Assembly (NCBI GenBank): GCA_001692895.1
Contig: KV748233.1
Coordinates: 310,001 to 374,000, forward strand
DNA: 64,000 bases
Source: Cenococcum geophilum 1.58
Taxonomy: Eukaryota > Ascomycota > Dothideomycetes > Gloniales > Gloniaceae
Direction of reading: 5' to 3'
The stretch's first letter is position 1. Each line of letters starts with the position of its first letter. Made by a program: the position numbers and the translations under genes. Shown in pieces: positions 36,301-46,770 of this stretch. Below the pieces are notes generated by a model. That model did no database searches, had not been told where the DNA came from, and saw only the letters and a program-made list of their open reading frames with translations.

Positions 36301-38452
36301 AGTCCCTGAGCTGGATGCGGAAGATCTCGGAAGGGTTTCTTGCAATATCCTCCTTAGAGGCTCAAATTCCGGCAAGCCTTCTATATAGCATACTAAAGAA
36401 TGCTGACTAATCTATACTATAGGTCGATAAAAGCCCCAATCTACGCGCGTTCGTCCATGATGCGAAGCGATTCGTTCTATATAACCGGTCGGTGATTGAA
36501 CAGGCACCCCTCCAAATATATTGCTCGGCCCTCATTTTCGCCCCAGAGAAGAGCATCGTTCGGAGACAATTCAAGAAGTGCATCCCCACTTGGATCCAAG
36601 TGAAGTCGAGAGTGCAAGAAAATTGGACTAGCGCAGTACAGACGCTCGAGGGCCACAAGGGCCGGGTCTTTTCCATCGCATTCTCGCCCGACGGCAAGCA
36701 GCTGGCGTCCGCATCAGAGGACGGAACCGTCAGGCTCTGGGACCCGGCGACGGGAGCGGCACTACAGACGCTCGAGAGGCCACAAGGGCCCGGCCTATTC
36801 CATCGCATTCTCGCCCGGACGGCAAGCAGCTGGCGTCTGCATCAGGGAACGGAACCGTCAGGCTCTGGGACACGGCGACGGGAGCGGCGCTACAGACGCT
36901 CGAGGGCACCAAGGGCCGGATCCGTTCTATCGCATTCTCGCCCGACAGCAAGCAGCTGGCGTCTGCATCAGGGAACGGAACCGTCAGGCTCTGGGACACG
37001 GCGACGGAGCGGCGCTACAGACGCTCAAGGGCCACAAGGGCCGGGTTCGTTCTATCACATTCTCGCCCGACGGCAAGCAGCTGGGGTCCGCATCAGATGA
37101 TAAAACCGTCAGGCTCTGGGACACGGCGACGGGAGCGGCGCTGCAGACGCTCAAGGCCCACAAGGGCCGGGTCCGGTTCTATCGCATTCTCGCCCGACGG
37201 CAAGCAGCTGGCGTCCGCATCAGGGGATAAAATCATCAGGCTCTGGGACGCGGCGACGGGAGCAGCGTTGCAGACGCTCAAGGGCCACAAGGGCCAGGTC
37301 TATTCCATCGCATTCTCACCCGATGGCAAGCAGCTGGCGTCCGCATCAGATGATAAAACCGTCAGGCTCTGGGACCCGGCGACGGGAGCGGCGCTGCAGA
37401 CGCTCGAGGGCCACGACGACTGGGTCCATTCCATCACATTCTCACCCGATGGCAAGCAGCTGGCGTCCGTGTCCGCATCAGAGGACGAAACCGTCAGGCT
37501 CTGGGACACAGCAACGGGAGCGGCGCTGCAGACGCTCAAGGGCCATGAGGACTGGGTATATTCCATCACATTCTCGCCCGACGGCAAGCAGCTGGCGTCC
37601 GCATCAGATGATACAACCGTCAGGCTCTGGGACACGGCAACGGGAGCGGCGCTGCAGACGCTCGAGGGCCACAAGAACTTGGTCCATTACATCGCATTCT
37701 CGCCCGACGGCAAGCAGCTGGCGTCCGTATCAGGGGACAGAACCGTCAGGCTCTGGGATCCGGCGACGGGAACGGCGCTGCAGACACTCGAGGGCCATAA
37801 GGACTTGGTTTATTCCATCGCATTCTCACCCGACGGCAAGCAGCTAGCGTCCGCATCAGGGGACGAAACCGTCAGGCTCTGGGACACGGCGACGGGAACG
37901 GCGCTGCAGACGCTCAAGGGTCACAAGGGCACGGTCTATTCTATCGCATTCTCGCCCGACGGCAAGCGGCTGGCGTCCGCATCAGGTGATAAAATCATCA
38001 GGCTCTGGGACACGGCGACAGGAGCGGCGCTGCAGGCGCTCGAGGGCAAGGGCTGGGCTATCGCATTCTCGCCCGACGGCAAGCAGCTGGCGTCCACATC
38101 AAATGATAAAACCGTCAGGCTTTGGGACCCGGCGACGGGAGCGCAGCTGCAAACGCTTGAGCTTGGTATAACGACCAGAAACCTTTTATTCTCTGCTTTT
38201 GGCCAACACCTCGAAACGGATAGGGGAGTATTNCATGTGAGCTCTCTTAATTTATCGCTAGATTCTCTAGAGCAGGTGCGTACTCTATTTGTGTCAAATG
38301 ATTGGATACTAGAGGAAGGAGAGGGTATTCTTTGGCTTCCCCCTGACTATCGAACGACTTGCGTAGCTGTCTGGGACGGAATGGTCGTGCTAGGACACTC
38401 ATCGGGGAGGATTTCATTTCTCGAATTTGAGCCAGGGTTAAAGACTGTATAA
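33374..38452 (+). CDS. NLR-like NWD-NACHT-WD40 protein, frame broken in the WD repeats
   Basis: STAND-type fungal NLR; relatives (HET-D/HET-E/NWD families) sense non-self and can trigger incompatibility cell death. Exons 33374-33509, 33570-33938, 33988-36371 and 36423 onward. The start MSFFKQLKNSCKG is typical. The NWD N-terminal domain opens with SLWDRAYDALGTEDPKLVEN and continues across intron 2. NACHT: Walker A GPAGTGKST (about residue 488), Walker B RVIVIDALDECEG (about 594). The third intron appears to be GC-AG (36372-36422), rejoining AISSLEAQIP to VDKSPNLRAFVHDAKRF; read through, it would give stops. Then come twelve 42-aa WD units and a C-terminal cap (WLPPDYRTTC, VLGHSSGRISFLEF). Four one-base indels at about 36777, 36817, 37006 and 37173 (+1, +1, -1, +1) leave the later units two bases out of frame, so this is a pseudogene or an assembly fault. 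N bases at 34902 and 38233. Confidence 0.8.
36372..36422 (+). other. probable GC-AG intron in the NLR gene
   Basis: A 51-bp segment starting GCAAGC and ending CTATAG, with a branch-like CTGACTAATC about 20 bp before the end. Removing it restores the frame and the family sequence; leaving it in gives TAA and TAG stops. No GT donor gives as good a protein. Confidence 0.7.
36641..38160 (+). repeat. twelve tandem 126-bp WD40 units
   Basis: Direct repeats of a 126-bp unit coding FSPDGKQLASAS, then (G/D)DKTVRLWD, then (P/T)ATGAALQTL(E/K)GHK. Twelve copies are counted by the CAGGCTCTGGGA core. Units 6-11 are nearly identical, varying mainly at the few codons before and after the FSPDGK strand, as in rapidly evolving NLR recognition surfaces. 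One unit has a two-codon extension (LASVSASEDE). The last unit is diverged (LASTSNDKTVRLW, GAQLQTLEL). Confidence 0.9.
36777..37176 (+). other. frameshift cluster in the early WD units
   Basis: Against the consensus unit, there is an extra A at about 36777 (GAG-A-GGC), an extra G at about 36817 (CCCGGAC), a missing G at about 37006 (GACGGAGC) and an extra G at about 37173 (GTCCGGTTC). Net change is +2, so the frame from 37176 on differs from that before 36777. Confidence 0.8.
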
Positions 38453-40566
38453 TTAAGAGGGGTGGGTGGATGATTGGTGAGGTTATTAGTCTTATGTACA
38501 TAATGTATTATTCTTCACACCTCTATTTTATAGAGGGTCAAGGAGCATGTGCCTATATAATCGTTGTATTCGCCACTTGGATTCTAGCATCTCCTATAAA
38601 GTCTCCTAAGTTACTGCTTAAAAATAGGCGATATAAGAGTCACTAGATAATGGCAAACTTTCCTAGTCATATTGTTGAGCGTAATGGTTCAACCACGCGG
38701 CGAAGTGACAACCCAATTAACGTCATTCCGGCACTAGTAGGGAGGGTGCCGACTCGCTCTAGCCACACCTTCGTGGGCAAGCACGAGCAATATCTCCGGT
38801 AGCGGTGCAGTCTTAAAAGATGTAATATAAGTAAATTTTAGACTTACTAGATCTAGGAAGGGCCTTAACTAGGATATAGAATAGGGGAGGCTAGCCTAAA
38901 ACTAAGAGCCGCAGAAAGACCGTGCGCTAAGAATACGTTTCATTTTCTCGACACGCCTCTCTCGAAAGCTTTAGGAAGGGATAGCCCAGCGAGCCCCCCT
39001 AGCGATATGGTAGCCCGTCGCTGTGTAGATGCGGCCTGCTTTTCCGCGAACGCTGTCTGACATTGGCGGGACGGGCGACAGTAAGGAGTGCACAGCGCAA
39101 ACAGTGCGAGTCGAGCCAGTGGGCGGCAGTAGCAAAGCAGCAGCAGCAATAACATCAAAGGGCAAGAGGAAGCGTGGAGCGTGACGCTGCACGACATCTG
39201 TCGCTCTCACGCCTTCCCCCCCCAAAAAAAGACAGCATGCAAGCGATTGGCTCAGCAGCGCGCGGAGTCCGCGTGTTTCACCAGATTGCTGATCGAGGCT
39301 TGCAGCTGGGGGGGGAAATGACTACCCTTTCAGGGCCCATCACCTATCTGTGTGCTGTGGCGTTCTTAGGGGCTTAAGGGACGGCTGGTGCAGTGTAGTG
39401 TGGTGTGGTGGATCTGGGCAGGGTCGGACACGCGCGGTAAAAGAAGATAACAGACGCCGGTTGTGCGACTTGGGAGGGAGGGCGAGAAGGGCGACGCTAT
39501 GTCACTTGACGGCTGGCTGGATGGATGGCCCGATGTGAATGCCGGTGTGTACCGAGATCAATGCTGGGATGGCCGTGTGAGATTGTTGTGATGATCACTG
39601 CCGCTGTCAGGGCTGTCCTTTATCGACGGGTTTACTTCTACATGTGAGTGAGAAAAGGAGAGCTGGTGCTCCAGGGTGCGGTGGAATTGATAGGCCAGAT
39701 GCGTCTATCTCAGCGGGCATGGCTTCGGAGGGCAGTCCACAAATGTGAAAGCCGCGGGAAGCGACGCGTGTTATGCAAGACAGAAGCTCGTGTGCCATAT
39801 CTCGAGGGCAAAAGATGAGAGCTGCCTTTTACGATCAGTACCAGTTTGTAACCTGCGTTGCTTTCGGGCTCGGTGACCCCGCCTCCAGCAGCGCAAGCGA
39901 TGAACTGGCTACAGAAGGCGCTCTGGAAGGAGCTTAATCGTCCCAATGGCATGTTTAGACGATATTCCAACCTCATGGTTCACCCGGCCCTATCAGCCGT
40001 CATTATGCAACTTGCCCCCACTACAGCCTGCACTTTCCGTACAGCGTTAGACCCATCTTGGCTATGGCATATTTTGATCAACCCTCTCCCAGCGGTCATC
40101 ACCTGGAGAGATAGCTCATTGTAGCTGCCTTTGCCTGTGTTTTTGACGGCTAGCGCTACCGCCGAGGTGAATGTACGACCGAGCATTGCTTGGGGCATGC
40201 CAGATCGTCGTATAACTCGCCGTCTTTGCTGTCAGATTGCACTATCTTTCCGTTATCTCCGCCCTGCTGGTTCCCTACTACAGATCCTCTTCAGGTCTGA
40301 ATCCGAGGTGATATAAAGCATCCAAGTTGCTCGAGGTATCCTACCTATCTCACGCCTTTGTTCCTTTTCAACAACATTAACCAAAGGGGAAAAGAAACGT
40401 TGTACCCCAAGCAAACGCCTCCCAGCTTGGCGTTCTCTCCGCGAAAGCTGATCCCGCAGCTGTCAGCATAAACGCCTGAACGGCAATTGAGATCTATCTA
40501 TTCGTGCCTGCACGGCTCTATCTGGAAAATTGAATTAAAAAAAAAGGAAGAAATAATTTAGCCAAC
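38453..40566. other. long intergenic region, NLR to permease
   Basis: About 2.1 kb. The first part (38460-38940) is AT-rich decayed repeat DNA including the right inverted-repeat copy. The rest (39000-40566) is GC-normal with G- and C-runs near 39215-39230 and 39308-39316 and holds the permease promoter. Several short frames occur but none looks coding. Confidence 0.5.
38735..38935 (-). repeat. right copy of inverted repeat flanking the NLR gene, RIP-decayed
   Basis: The reverse complement matches 33030-33225. Differences are mainly C-to-T and G-to-A against the left copy (for example TCAG to TTAG), plus short indels, so the coding frame seen in the left copy is broken here. Confidence 0.75.
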
Positions 40567-42382
40567 ATGGAAGGCGAAAAGGAAATCACCAGAGCGCCCT
40601 CCATGGACGACGTCGACCATACCAAACTCCTCGACGCCGATGCCATGAAGCTGGCAGAAATGGGTTACGCCCAGGATATGAAGCGCAACTTCTCAGTCTG
40701 GTCCGTATTAGGCGTTGGTTTCTCCCTCACCAACTCGTGGTTCGGCATCTCGGCCGCCATGATTACTGGTATCAATTCTGGCGGGCCCCTTTTAATTATA
40801 TACGGCATCATCCTTATTGCCATCATTTCCACCGCTGTTGGTATCTCGCTGTCTGAACTTGCCAGCGCCTTCCCGAATGCCGGTGGCCAGTATTTCTGGG
40901 CGAACGAGCTGGCGCCGAAGCGGTATGCCAACTTTGCGTCGTATTTGACCGGATGGTTTGCGTGGGCTGGCTCGATCTTTACTTCTGCGTCTGTTGCTCT
41001 TGCTATGGGGAGTGCGTTAGTGGGATGTTGGCAATTGGGACATCCGGATTTGTGAGTATTCCTATATAACACCCATCATGAGATCGCCTTTCTCGGGAGA
41101 GCCTAGAGATCGGTATGGCAATCTACAGAAGGCTGCACCAATGCTCTTGCTCGGATCTTCAAGCTAACAATCTCCAGCACGATTAAATCATGGCACGTCT
41201 TCGTTGCTTACCAACTTGCGAATCTTTTCTGCTTCTTCTTCAACTGCTACGGCAAGACTCTCCCCAAAGTGGCCACATTCACGCTCTACACATCCCTCCT
41301 CTCCTTCATCGTCATCCTGATCACCGTCCCCGCAACCGCGCCCACGCACCAGCATGCCAAATTCGTCTTCGCGACCTTTATCAACAACACGGGCTGGAGC
41401 GAGGGTGGCATTGCCTTCATCGTCGGCCTCGTCAACACCAACTGGGCCTTCGCCTGTCTCGACTGCGCAACCCACATGGCCGAGGAAGTGCACAAGCCCG
41501 AACGCATGATCCCTATCGCCATCATGGGCACCGTAGCCATCGGCTTCGTGACCTCCTGGTTCTTCTCCATCGCCATGTTCTTCAGCATCGTGGGCGACTT
41601 CTCCGAAATCGCGTCGACGGCCACCCTCGTGCCGATCCTGGAGCTGTTCTACCGTGCGCTGAACAACAAGGGCGGCGCCATCTTCTTGGAGGTCTTGATC
41701 ATTGCGACGGGCTTTGGCTGCCTAATTGCGAGCCATACGTGGCAGAGCCGCCTGTGCTGGAGCTTCGCGCGGGATAGGGGCTTGCCGGGCCACAAGTGGT
41801 TGTCGCAGGTGCATCCAGTACTCGACGTGCCGGTGTACGCGCACTTCTTCAGCTGCTTGATCGTGGCGGTTGTCGGTTGTCTTTATCTAGGGTCATATAC
41901 GGCTTTTAACTCGTGAGTTGGCCCCTTATTCCTTTATTCCCTTCTTTCTCCCCAACCCATCCCCCATCCCTCAGAATCTGTCCACGGCAATCTCTTTGCG
42001 GAATGCTTGCTAACTTTCCGACCCGAGAATGGTCACGGCCTGCATCGTCCTCCTCTACGTCTCCTACGCCATCCCCGTAATCTGCCTCCTCACCCGCGGC
42101 CGCTCCAACATCCCGCACGGCCCCTTCTGGCTGGGTCCCTTCGGCCTCGTCTCCAACATCGTCCTGCTCGCCTGGACGCTGTTCACCATCGTCATGTACA
42201 GCTTCCCGTACTATAAGCCGGTAACCGCTGGCACCATGAACTACGTGTCCGCCGTGTACGGCGTCGTGGTGATTATCATCGCAGTGGACTGGCTCGTGCG
42301 CGGGAAGCAGAGTTATCGCGGGCAAGCGACAAGGCATATGGAGGCCGAGGAGGTAGTGAGGCGCGAGAGCGTGGTAAGATGA
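40567..42382 (+). CDS. APC-family permease, choline (Hnm1)/GABA (Uga4) type
   Basis: Plasma-membrane amine or amino-acid transporter of the fungal amino acid/choline transporter branch. Three exons: 40567-41051, 41178-41912 and 42028-42382, giving 524 aa. The joins give GHPDF-TIKSWHVFVAYQLAN and YTAFNS-MVTACIVLLYVSY. Family landmarks: NFSVWSVLGVGFSLTNSWFG, AMITGINSGGPLLIIYG (TM1-2 region), LASAFPNAGGQYFWANELAP, SYLTGWFAWAGSIFTSASV, then VNTNWAFACLDCATHMAEEV, and SRLCWSFARDRGLPG. About twelve hydrophobic helices are visible, with a cytosolic acidic N-terminus and charged C-terminus. The wording of TM1-TM3 is closest to fungal choline permeases in my memory, but substrate cannot be set from sequence alone. 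ATG at 40567 follows an A-rich leader. Confidence 0.85.
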
Positions 42383-43171
42383 AAAAAATAGTGCCAGGTG
42401 CTTTGTTTTAGGAGGCGCGGTTTAATTCATACGTGTCGTTTGTAGTTTCCAATGCGGTTGGGGTGGCGGAGTCTAGATAGTAAATACCTAGTTACACTGC
42501 TCGCTGATAACTGCATTTAAGATTTCTAATTCCTTCTTTGCGCTTACGAAAGTGATATGAATTCTAAAACGAAAGTTGCACAGCCACGGTTAGCTGAACT
42601 GCGCCGCTTCCTTGAGGCTCTCACCCTGCTTTCACGTAAGCAAGCCCATCCGCGATCCCCAAATCCCAATCCACGGCTATCTCTTCATCTTTACACTCCC
42701 TGCGACCACTTTATCTTTCCAACATAATATAAACCGTCTCTCGCACTTAAAAAAAGTCAGAAAATAGATACCCAGGTTCCGGAGCTCAACGTTTAAGCCC
42801 TGGAATAAGCAGCTGGCCAACCCGGAAGAGAAGGCTGAAGCAGGCCTTAGAGTGAAGCAACACAACCCGTCCCGGATTCTATTTGTGGACATCTTGAGGG
42901 TCCACCGTGACTGCCAAAAAGCACGCACCGGTCGGCAAGCTGTTATAGCTGCCCATGTGTCAACTTATTGACCTACGGTATAGTGGAACAGACATAGAAC
43001 ACCGCATCAAGTGTGCAAGAGCAAGTTACCACATTGCTACACTCCTTCATGCCCGGGATAGGTATTCACCCTACTAGATTTTCACTCTAATCTATAAGCT
43101 TATCTGTTCACAGACGATCAGTGTGAAAAGATCCATTATCCGGTCACATTGAGACCGTTAAGACAGGAGTA
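42383..43171. other. intergenic region, permease to NACHT fragment
   Basis: About 790 bp. A minus-strand 83-aa frame at 42677-42928 has no recognisable content. The distal part may be the lost N-terminal coding region of the NACHT fragment, but no clear frame was found. Confidence 0.4.
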
Positions 43172-43603
43172 GTGACAAATGGCACCAACGACAGCCCCGC
43201 TTCCCAGTGGACAAAAAATCCGAACTCTTTCCTATGGCTGCATGGATTCCATGGATGCAACAAGCCCTTTCAAACCCCCACAGCCATTGACAATGCTCTG
43301 AAATATCACGTTCTTAGTGAAGAAACTACTGTAGCCTACTTCTACTTCGATTTTAGCAATAGCAAAAACCAAGAACATGAGAAAACGCAGCGTTTTCTCG
43401 TCACATACCTAAGTATACGGAGTACAAGCACATCTGATGCACTGGACTTAGATATGTCATTGAGTATCAATAAAGCCTACGAGGAGACTGCTTTCACGCT
43501 TTGGAGATATCTATCGCAGATGATAGACGATACGTTCCCAGACTCTTATGAACACGATGTATCATTAATGGCTCTGGAAGCTTTCAGAACGCTCTCTAGA
43601 TAG
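43172..43603 (+). pseudogene. NACHT-domain fragment with a destroyed P-loop
   Basis: A 143-aa frame resembling the P-loop start of fungal NACHT-ankyrin type NLRs: NSFLWLHGFHGCNKPFQTPT, then TAIDNAL, VAYFYFDFSNSKNQEHEKTQ and a helical stretch. The usual P-loop in these proteins is FLWLHGKPGCGKS; here the key GKS is replaced by NKP, so ATP binding should be lost. The frame stops after ALEAFRTLSR, well short of Walker B and the rest of NACHT. No N-terminal domain was found upstream. It lies against the edge of the repeat block, about 160 bp before composition changes, and is most simply a truncated relic. It is unrelated in detail to the NLR at 33374-38452. Confidence 0.6.
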
Positions 43604-44253
43604 AGGACCGGAAAGCAGTGTGTCCAAGAGCCAGCTACGCTGTCAGCTTCGCTGCCAAGAGGCTGATAACGTAAGCAGTCAGCGAGCTTATAGAGTTGTG
43701 ACAGTCAGTCAGCTATAAAACTGCAGCTAGCTGGCAGCTCGCTGTCTTGGCAGTAAGATTTGGAAGTAAGTTAAAGCTTTTATTAGAAGTTAAGGATATT
43801 TAGACCTTTAGCTAAGATCTAGTTAAGCTTACTAGTAAATATAAATATTAAGTTATTAATAAGCGGTTATTATTAGGTAAAGCTCCTATATTACTAATAT
43901 AAAAGTATAAAGTAATCCTTTTTTAATACGGTCTTTTAGGTAAAAAGAGGCTCTAGCTTAAAGACTACGCGCTTTACTTATAATTAGTAGTAATAATTAT
44001 ATTAATAGCTATTCATAATTAAAGTATAACCTTATTATTAACTCTAAAAGTTATAGTAGTTATAAACGCTAGCCGTTTTAGACAGCTAGCTGTATTTAGG
44101 CCTATATTAATTAAATAATTCTATAAGATATTACCTTCCGTTAAGCTATAAGTCCTTTTATACGCGCTCTACTAATATTTAACCGTTTTTAGATCTAGGA
44201 CTATATTATAAAGGCGCCTATATTACTAAGCAAACAGATTAAAACTATATTTA
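43604..44253. other. edge of the RIP-mutated repeat block
   Basis: The first 150 bp are GC-normal with repeated AGCTGGCAG/GCTGCCAAGA words in both orientations. From about 43760 composition drops to AT-rich, TA-dinucleotide-dense DNA with no open frame. It looks like decayed transposon, family not recognised. Confidence 0.5.
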
Positions 44254-44963
44254 AATAGTGTCGGTATCACCCAAGTGCACTTGATTGGCCTATTAACTGT
44301 TGAATTGATTCTTGTCTAATAGGTGTCGAAAACAGAGGATCATAAGGATCGCAGTGCCTAAGTAGGGGGCTGATGAGTCACCATAAGGGTGACTAATCAG
44401 CGACACGACGACGACACGTCGACGACACGTAACCACATAACTTCTGTCCATATATTCCGACACTGGCAGTTCTTTCTTTATGCTTGTGGTGCTGCAGGAA
44501 GGTAGCAAGGCAGCAAGGTAGCAAGGCGTCGGTTTAGCTGGAGGTGGAAGCAGTAAGTTGTCGGTCGGCTGCGGGCAAGGCAGCGAGGGTAGGTCTGCTA
44601 TAGGGGGAGCAGCGACGGTCGAATGGGGGTCAGCTGCAGGCGGAGCAGCCAAAAGTCGATGTGGTGCTGCAGGCAGGGCAGCAAGGCGTTGGTTAGCTGC
44701 AGGCAGAGCAGCTAGAGGTCAATTGGGTTACTGCAGGCAGGAGCAGTAGAGGGTCTGTTCGTTCGGGTAGTAGTACGGTACCAGCGACAGGGTCGTTCGG
44801 GTGGCAGTATAATGCCAGCAACGGGGTCGTATTCGTAGGCGTGTCGGCACGAATTCTTGTTGTCCGTAGGCGTATTGGCACGGCAGTTGTCTTATTCGTA
44901 GGTTACGGGCGTTTGGGGGCGCACGTGGCCACGTAACCTTTGTCCATACATTCCAACAAATAG
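44254..44963. mobile_element. 700-bp solo-LTR-like insertion with 5-bp target duplication AATAG
   Basis: The insertion 44259-44958 begins TGTCGG, ends CCAACA and is flanked by AATAG on both sides (44254-44258 and 44959-44963). It is GC-rich amid TA-rich DNA. It carries imperfect ~55-bp subrepeats around GCTGCAGGCAG-AGCAG words (44505-44750). The final segment (CACGTGG..TGTCCATACATTCC) echoes an inner copy ending at about 44462 (CCGACA), so a smaller LTR plus internal remnant is an alternative reading. Confidence 0.65.
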
Positions 44964-45260
44964 CAACGTATTAATAATAAAGACCTCCTTCTTACTATAC
45001 TTAGTAAAATTAATCTTATTTATAATATTTAGATATTTATAAATAGAATATTACTACTTAGTATTATAGCCTATTTTATTAATAAAGGTAAAAGGCTTTA
45101 ATTAGCACTTTTATGCCTTTTATAACTATAAGGATTATACTTTACTAAAAATATATTAACGGCCCTAGTACTAATAATTTAAAAGCATTAACTTAATTAT
45201 AAGCTTAGCCTCCTAATAGCCAATAATACTAGTAATAATAATAAGCTCTATAAGTACCTT

Positions 45261-45278
45261 TTATATAAAGCCTCTTAG
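45261..45278. repeat. left 18-bp target site duplication of the LINE
   Basis: TTATATAAAGCCTCTTAG, identical to 62161-62178, which follows the LINE 3' end. Confidence 0.85.
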
Positions 45279-45390
45279 AGCGTCTAACGCGAAGAATAAT
45301 ATCGGAGGAGCTCTTGCTGCACCTGGCCTAAAAAGACTAAAACTAACTAAAAGAACCCTGAAAAACACCCAGAGAATCCCCCTAAGATGC

Positions 45391-45591
45391 ATGCATCGCA
45401 GGGGAGGCACACGTCGAACGACAGTGGTTTATACTCGCGCGCGTCCACTAGAACCACGCCTAGTAATAGCCCTCTATAACAAGAACGGGCGAATACTATA
45501 CTATAAAGCGGAAAGACCTCTATTAAGAAGGCATCTAATAAAATATAAAGCCTATTGGACGCATCTAGTATCCGTAGTTATAGGGGAGTAA
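45391..45591 (+). pseudogene. short open remnant in the LINE ORF1 region
   Basis: A 66-aa open stretch (MHRRGGTRRTTVV, then RARPLEPRLVIALYNKNGR) with a less-mutated GC patch at 45395-45460. It lies at the expected start of LINE ORF1. It has no recognisable domain and is followed by stops. Confidence 0.35.
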
Positions 45592-46770
45592 CTATTAGCT
45601 ATAATAAACTAATATAGCTAGTAAAATGGCTCCGCCAGTCTAGTAAACCTTAGGCGCCCCTTTAGTAAACCCTTAATTAAATCCTCTAACGGCTAAATAA
45701 AATTAAAAATAAATAAAACCCCTTCTTACCGGCGAACTGTACCTAGGCCGCTATAGCTATATATTTATAGTATAGGGAACCTACCCCCCTAAAGATAATA
45801 TCTGGGTATATAATTATAATATAACTAAATATAAAAAAAGCAGAGGGGCTTAGAGGATAATTAGAAATAGAAGTCCTTATAGAGATTCGTAAAGAGGTCT
45901 ATAATACTATTATAGTTTAATACCTTAAGAGCGGAGATATTAGAGTTACCCTAAGGGACTAATAGGTAAAGGAACGAGCTGTTAGGGTAGGGGATAGGCT
46001 AGGAGAATATATTGGTATAAAAGTGCTCCGTAAAGATTACCTAGTTAAAGTCCTAGCGATTCCCCTAAGCCTTAGGGTAGAAAAGGGACGCTAGGCGGAT
46101 AATACAGCAACTATATATAAGATAGTAAAATATATAAAACGCCTTATATTAGGACTTAAGATTACCTAAATCTAATGGCTTTAATAGGAAAATGTAAACT
46201 AAGTATATAATAAGAATAATAAAAGAATATAAGGGTTGCTAGAGACTTACTAGGGAAACGCTAATTAAATATATAGCTCCCTTATTGTTAGCATATATAC
46301 ACTAGGAATGCAAAAACTCCTTATTAAAAAAGGTATTATTATAAATGGCCTTATATATAACGTAAGGCTTTATAACTACAGACTCTACCTAAAATAATGT
46401 TATTGCTATATATAATAGGGGCATACCTAATCTACATGCGTAGTATAGGTATGCTGCGGCTACTGTATAGGCCCCTATAATACAAAATACTACTTAAATT
46501 AAGACTAAATAAAATATGTAAACTGCTACCGAAGTATATATAAGGCGTAGGAGAGAGAAGACTATATTAAATATAGGAGATAGAAGGTAAGGGCTTAATA
46601 GCTACGGGAATAACTATACGCTAGGTTATATAAATAGAAATAATAGGCAATAAGCTAGGGGGGCGTAGGTGCCTTTTTAGCGTTTCCTACCTTTAATATT
46701 AGGGGGCTAGGCTAGCTATCCCAAGCCTTAACGGGCCAGAAGCAACGCCGTATAATATTACTAAACTATA

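Noticed and set aside
36492-37100. Reading the 202-aa frame through as a real WD-domain end
   Set aside because: After the first WD unit it turns into Ser/Arg-rich text that is the shifted frame of the WD repeat; stays open only by chance of the repeat composition.
42677-42928. Minus-strand 83-aa frame after the permease
   Set aside because: No family text, no splice partner, weak composition.
43604-43760. Possible hAT-type inverted ends around GTGTCCAAGAGCCAGC and GCTGTCTTGGCAG
   Set aside because: Repeated words exist in both orientations but no clean terminal pair or target duplication could be placed.
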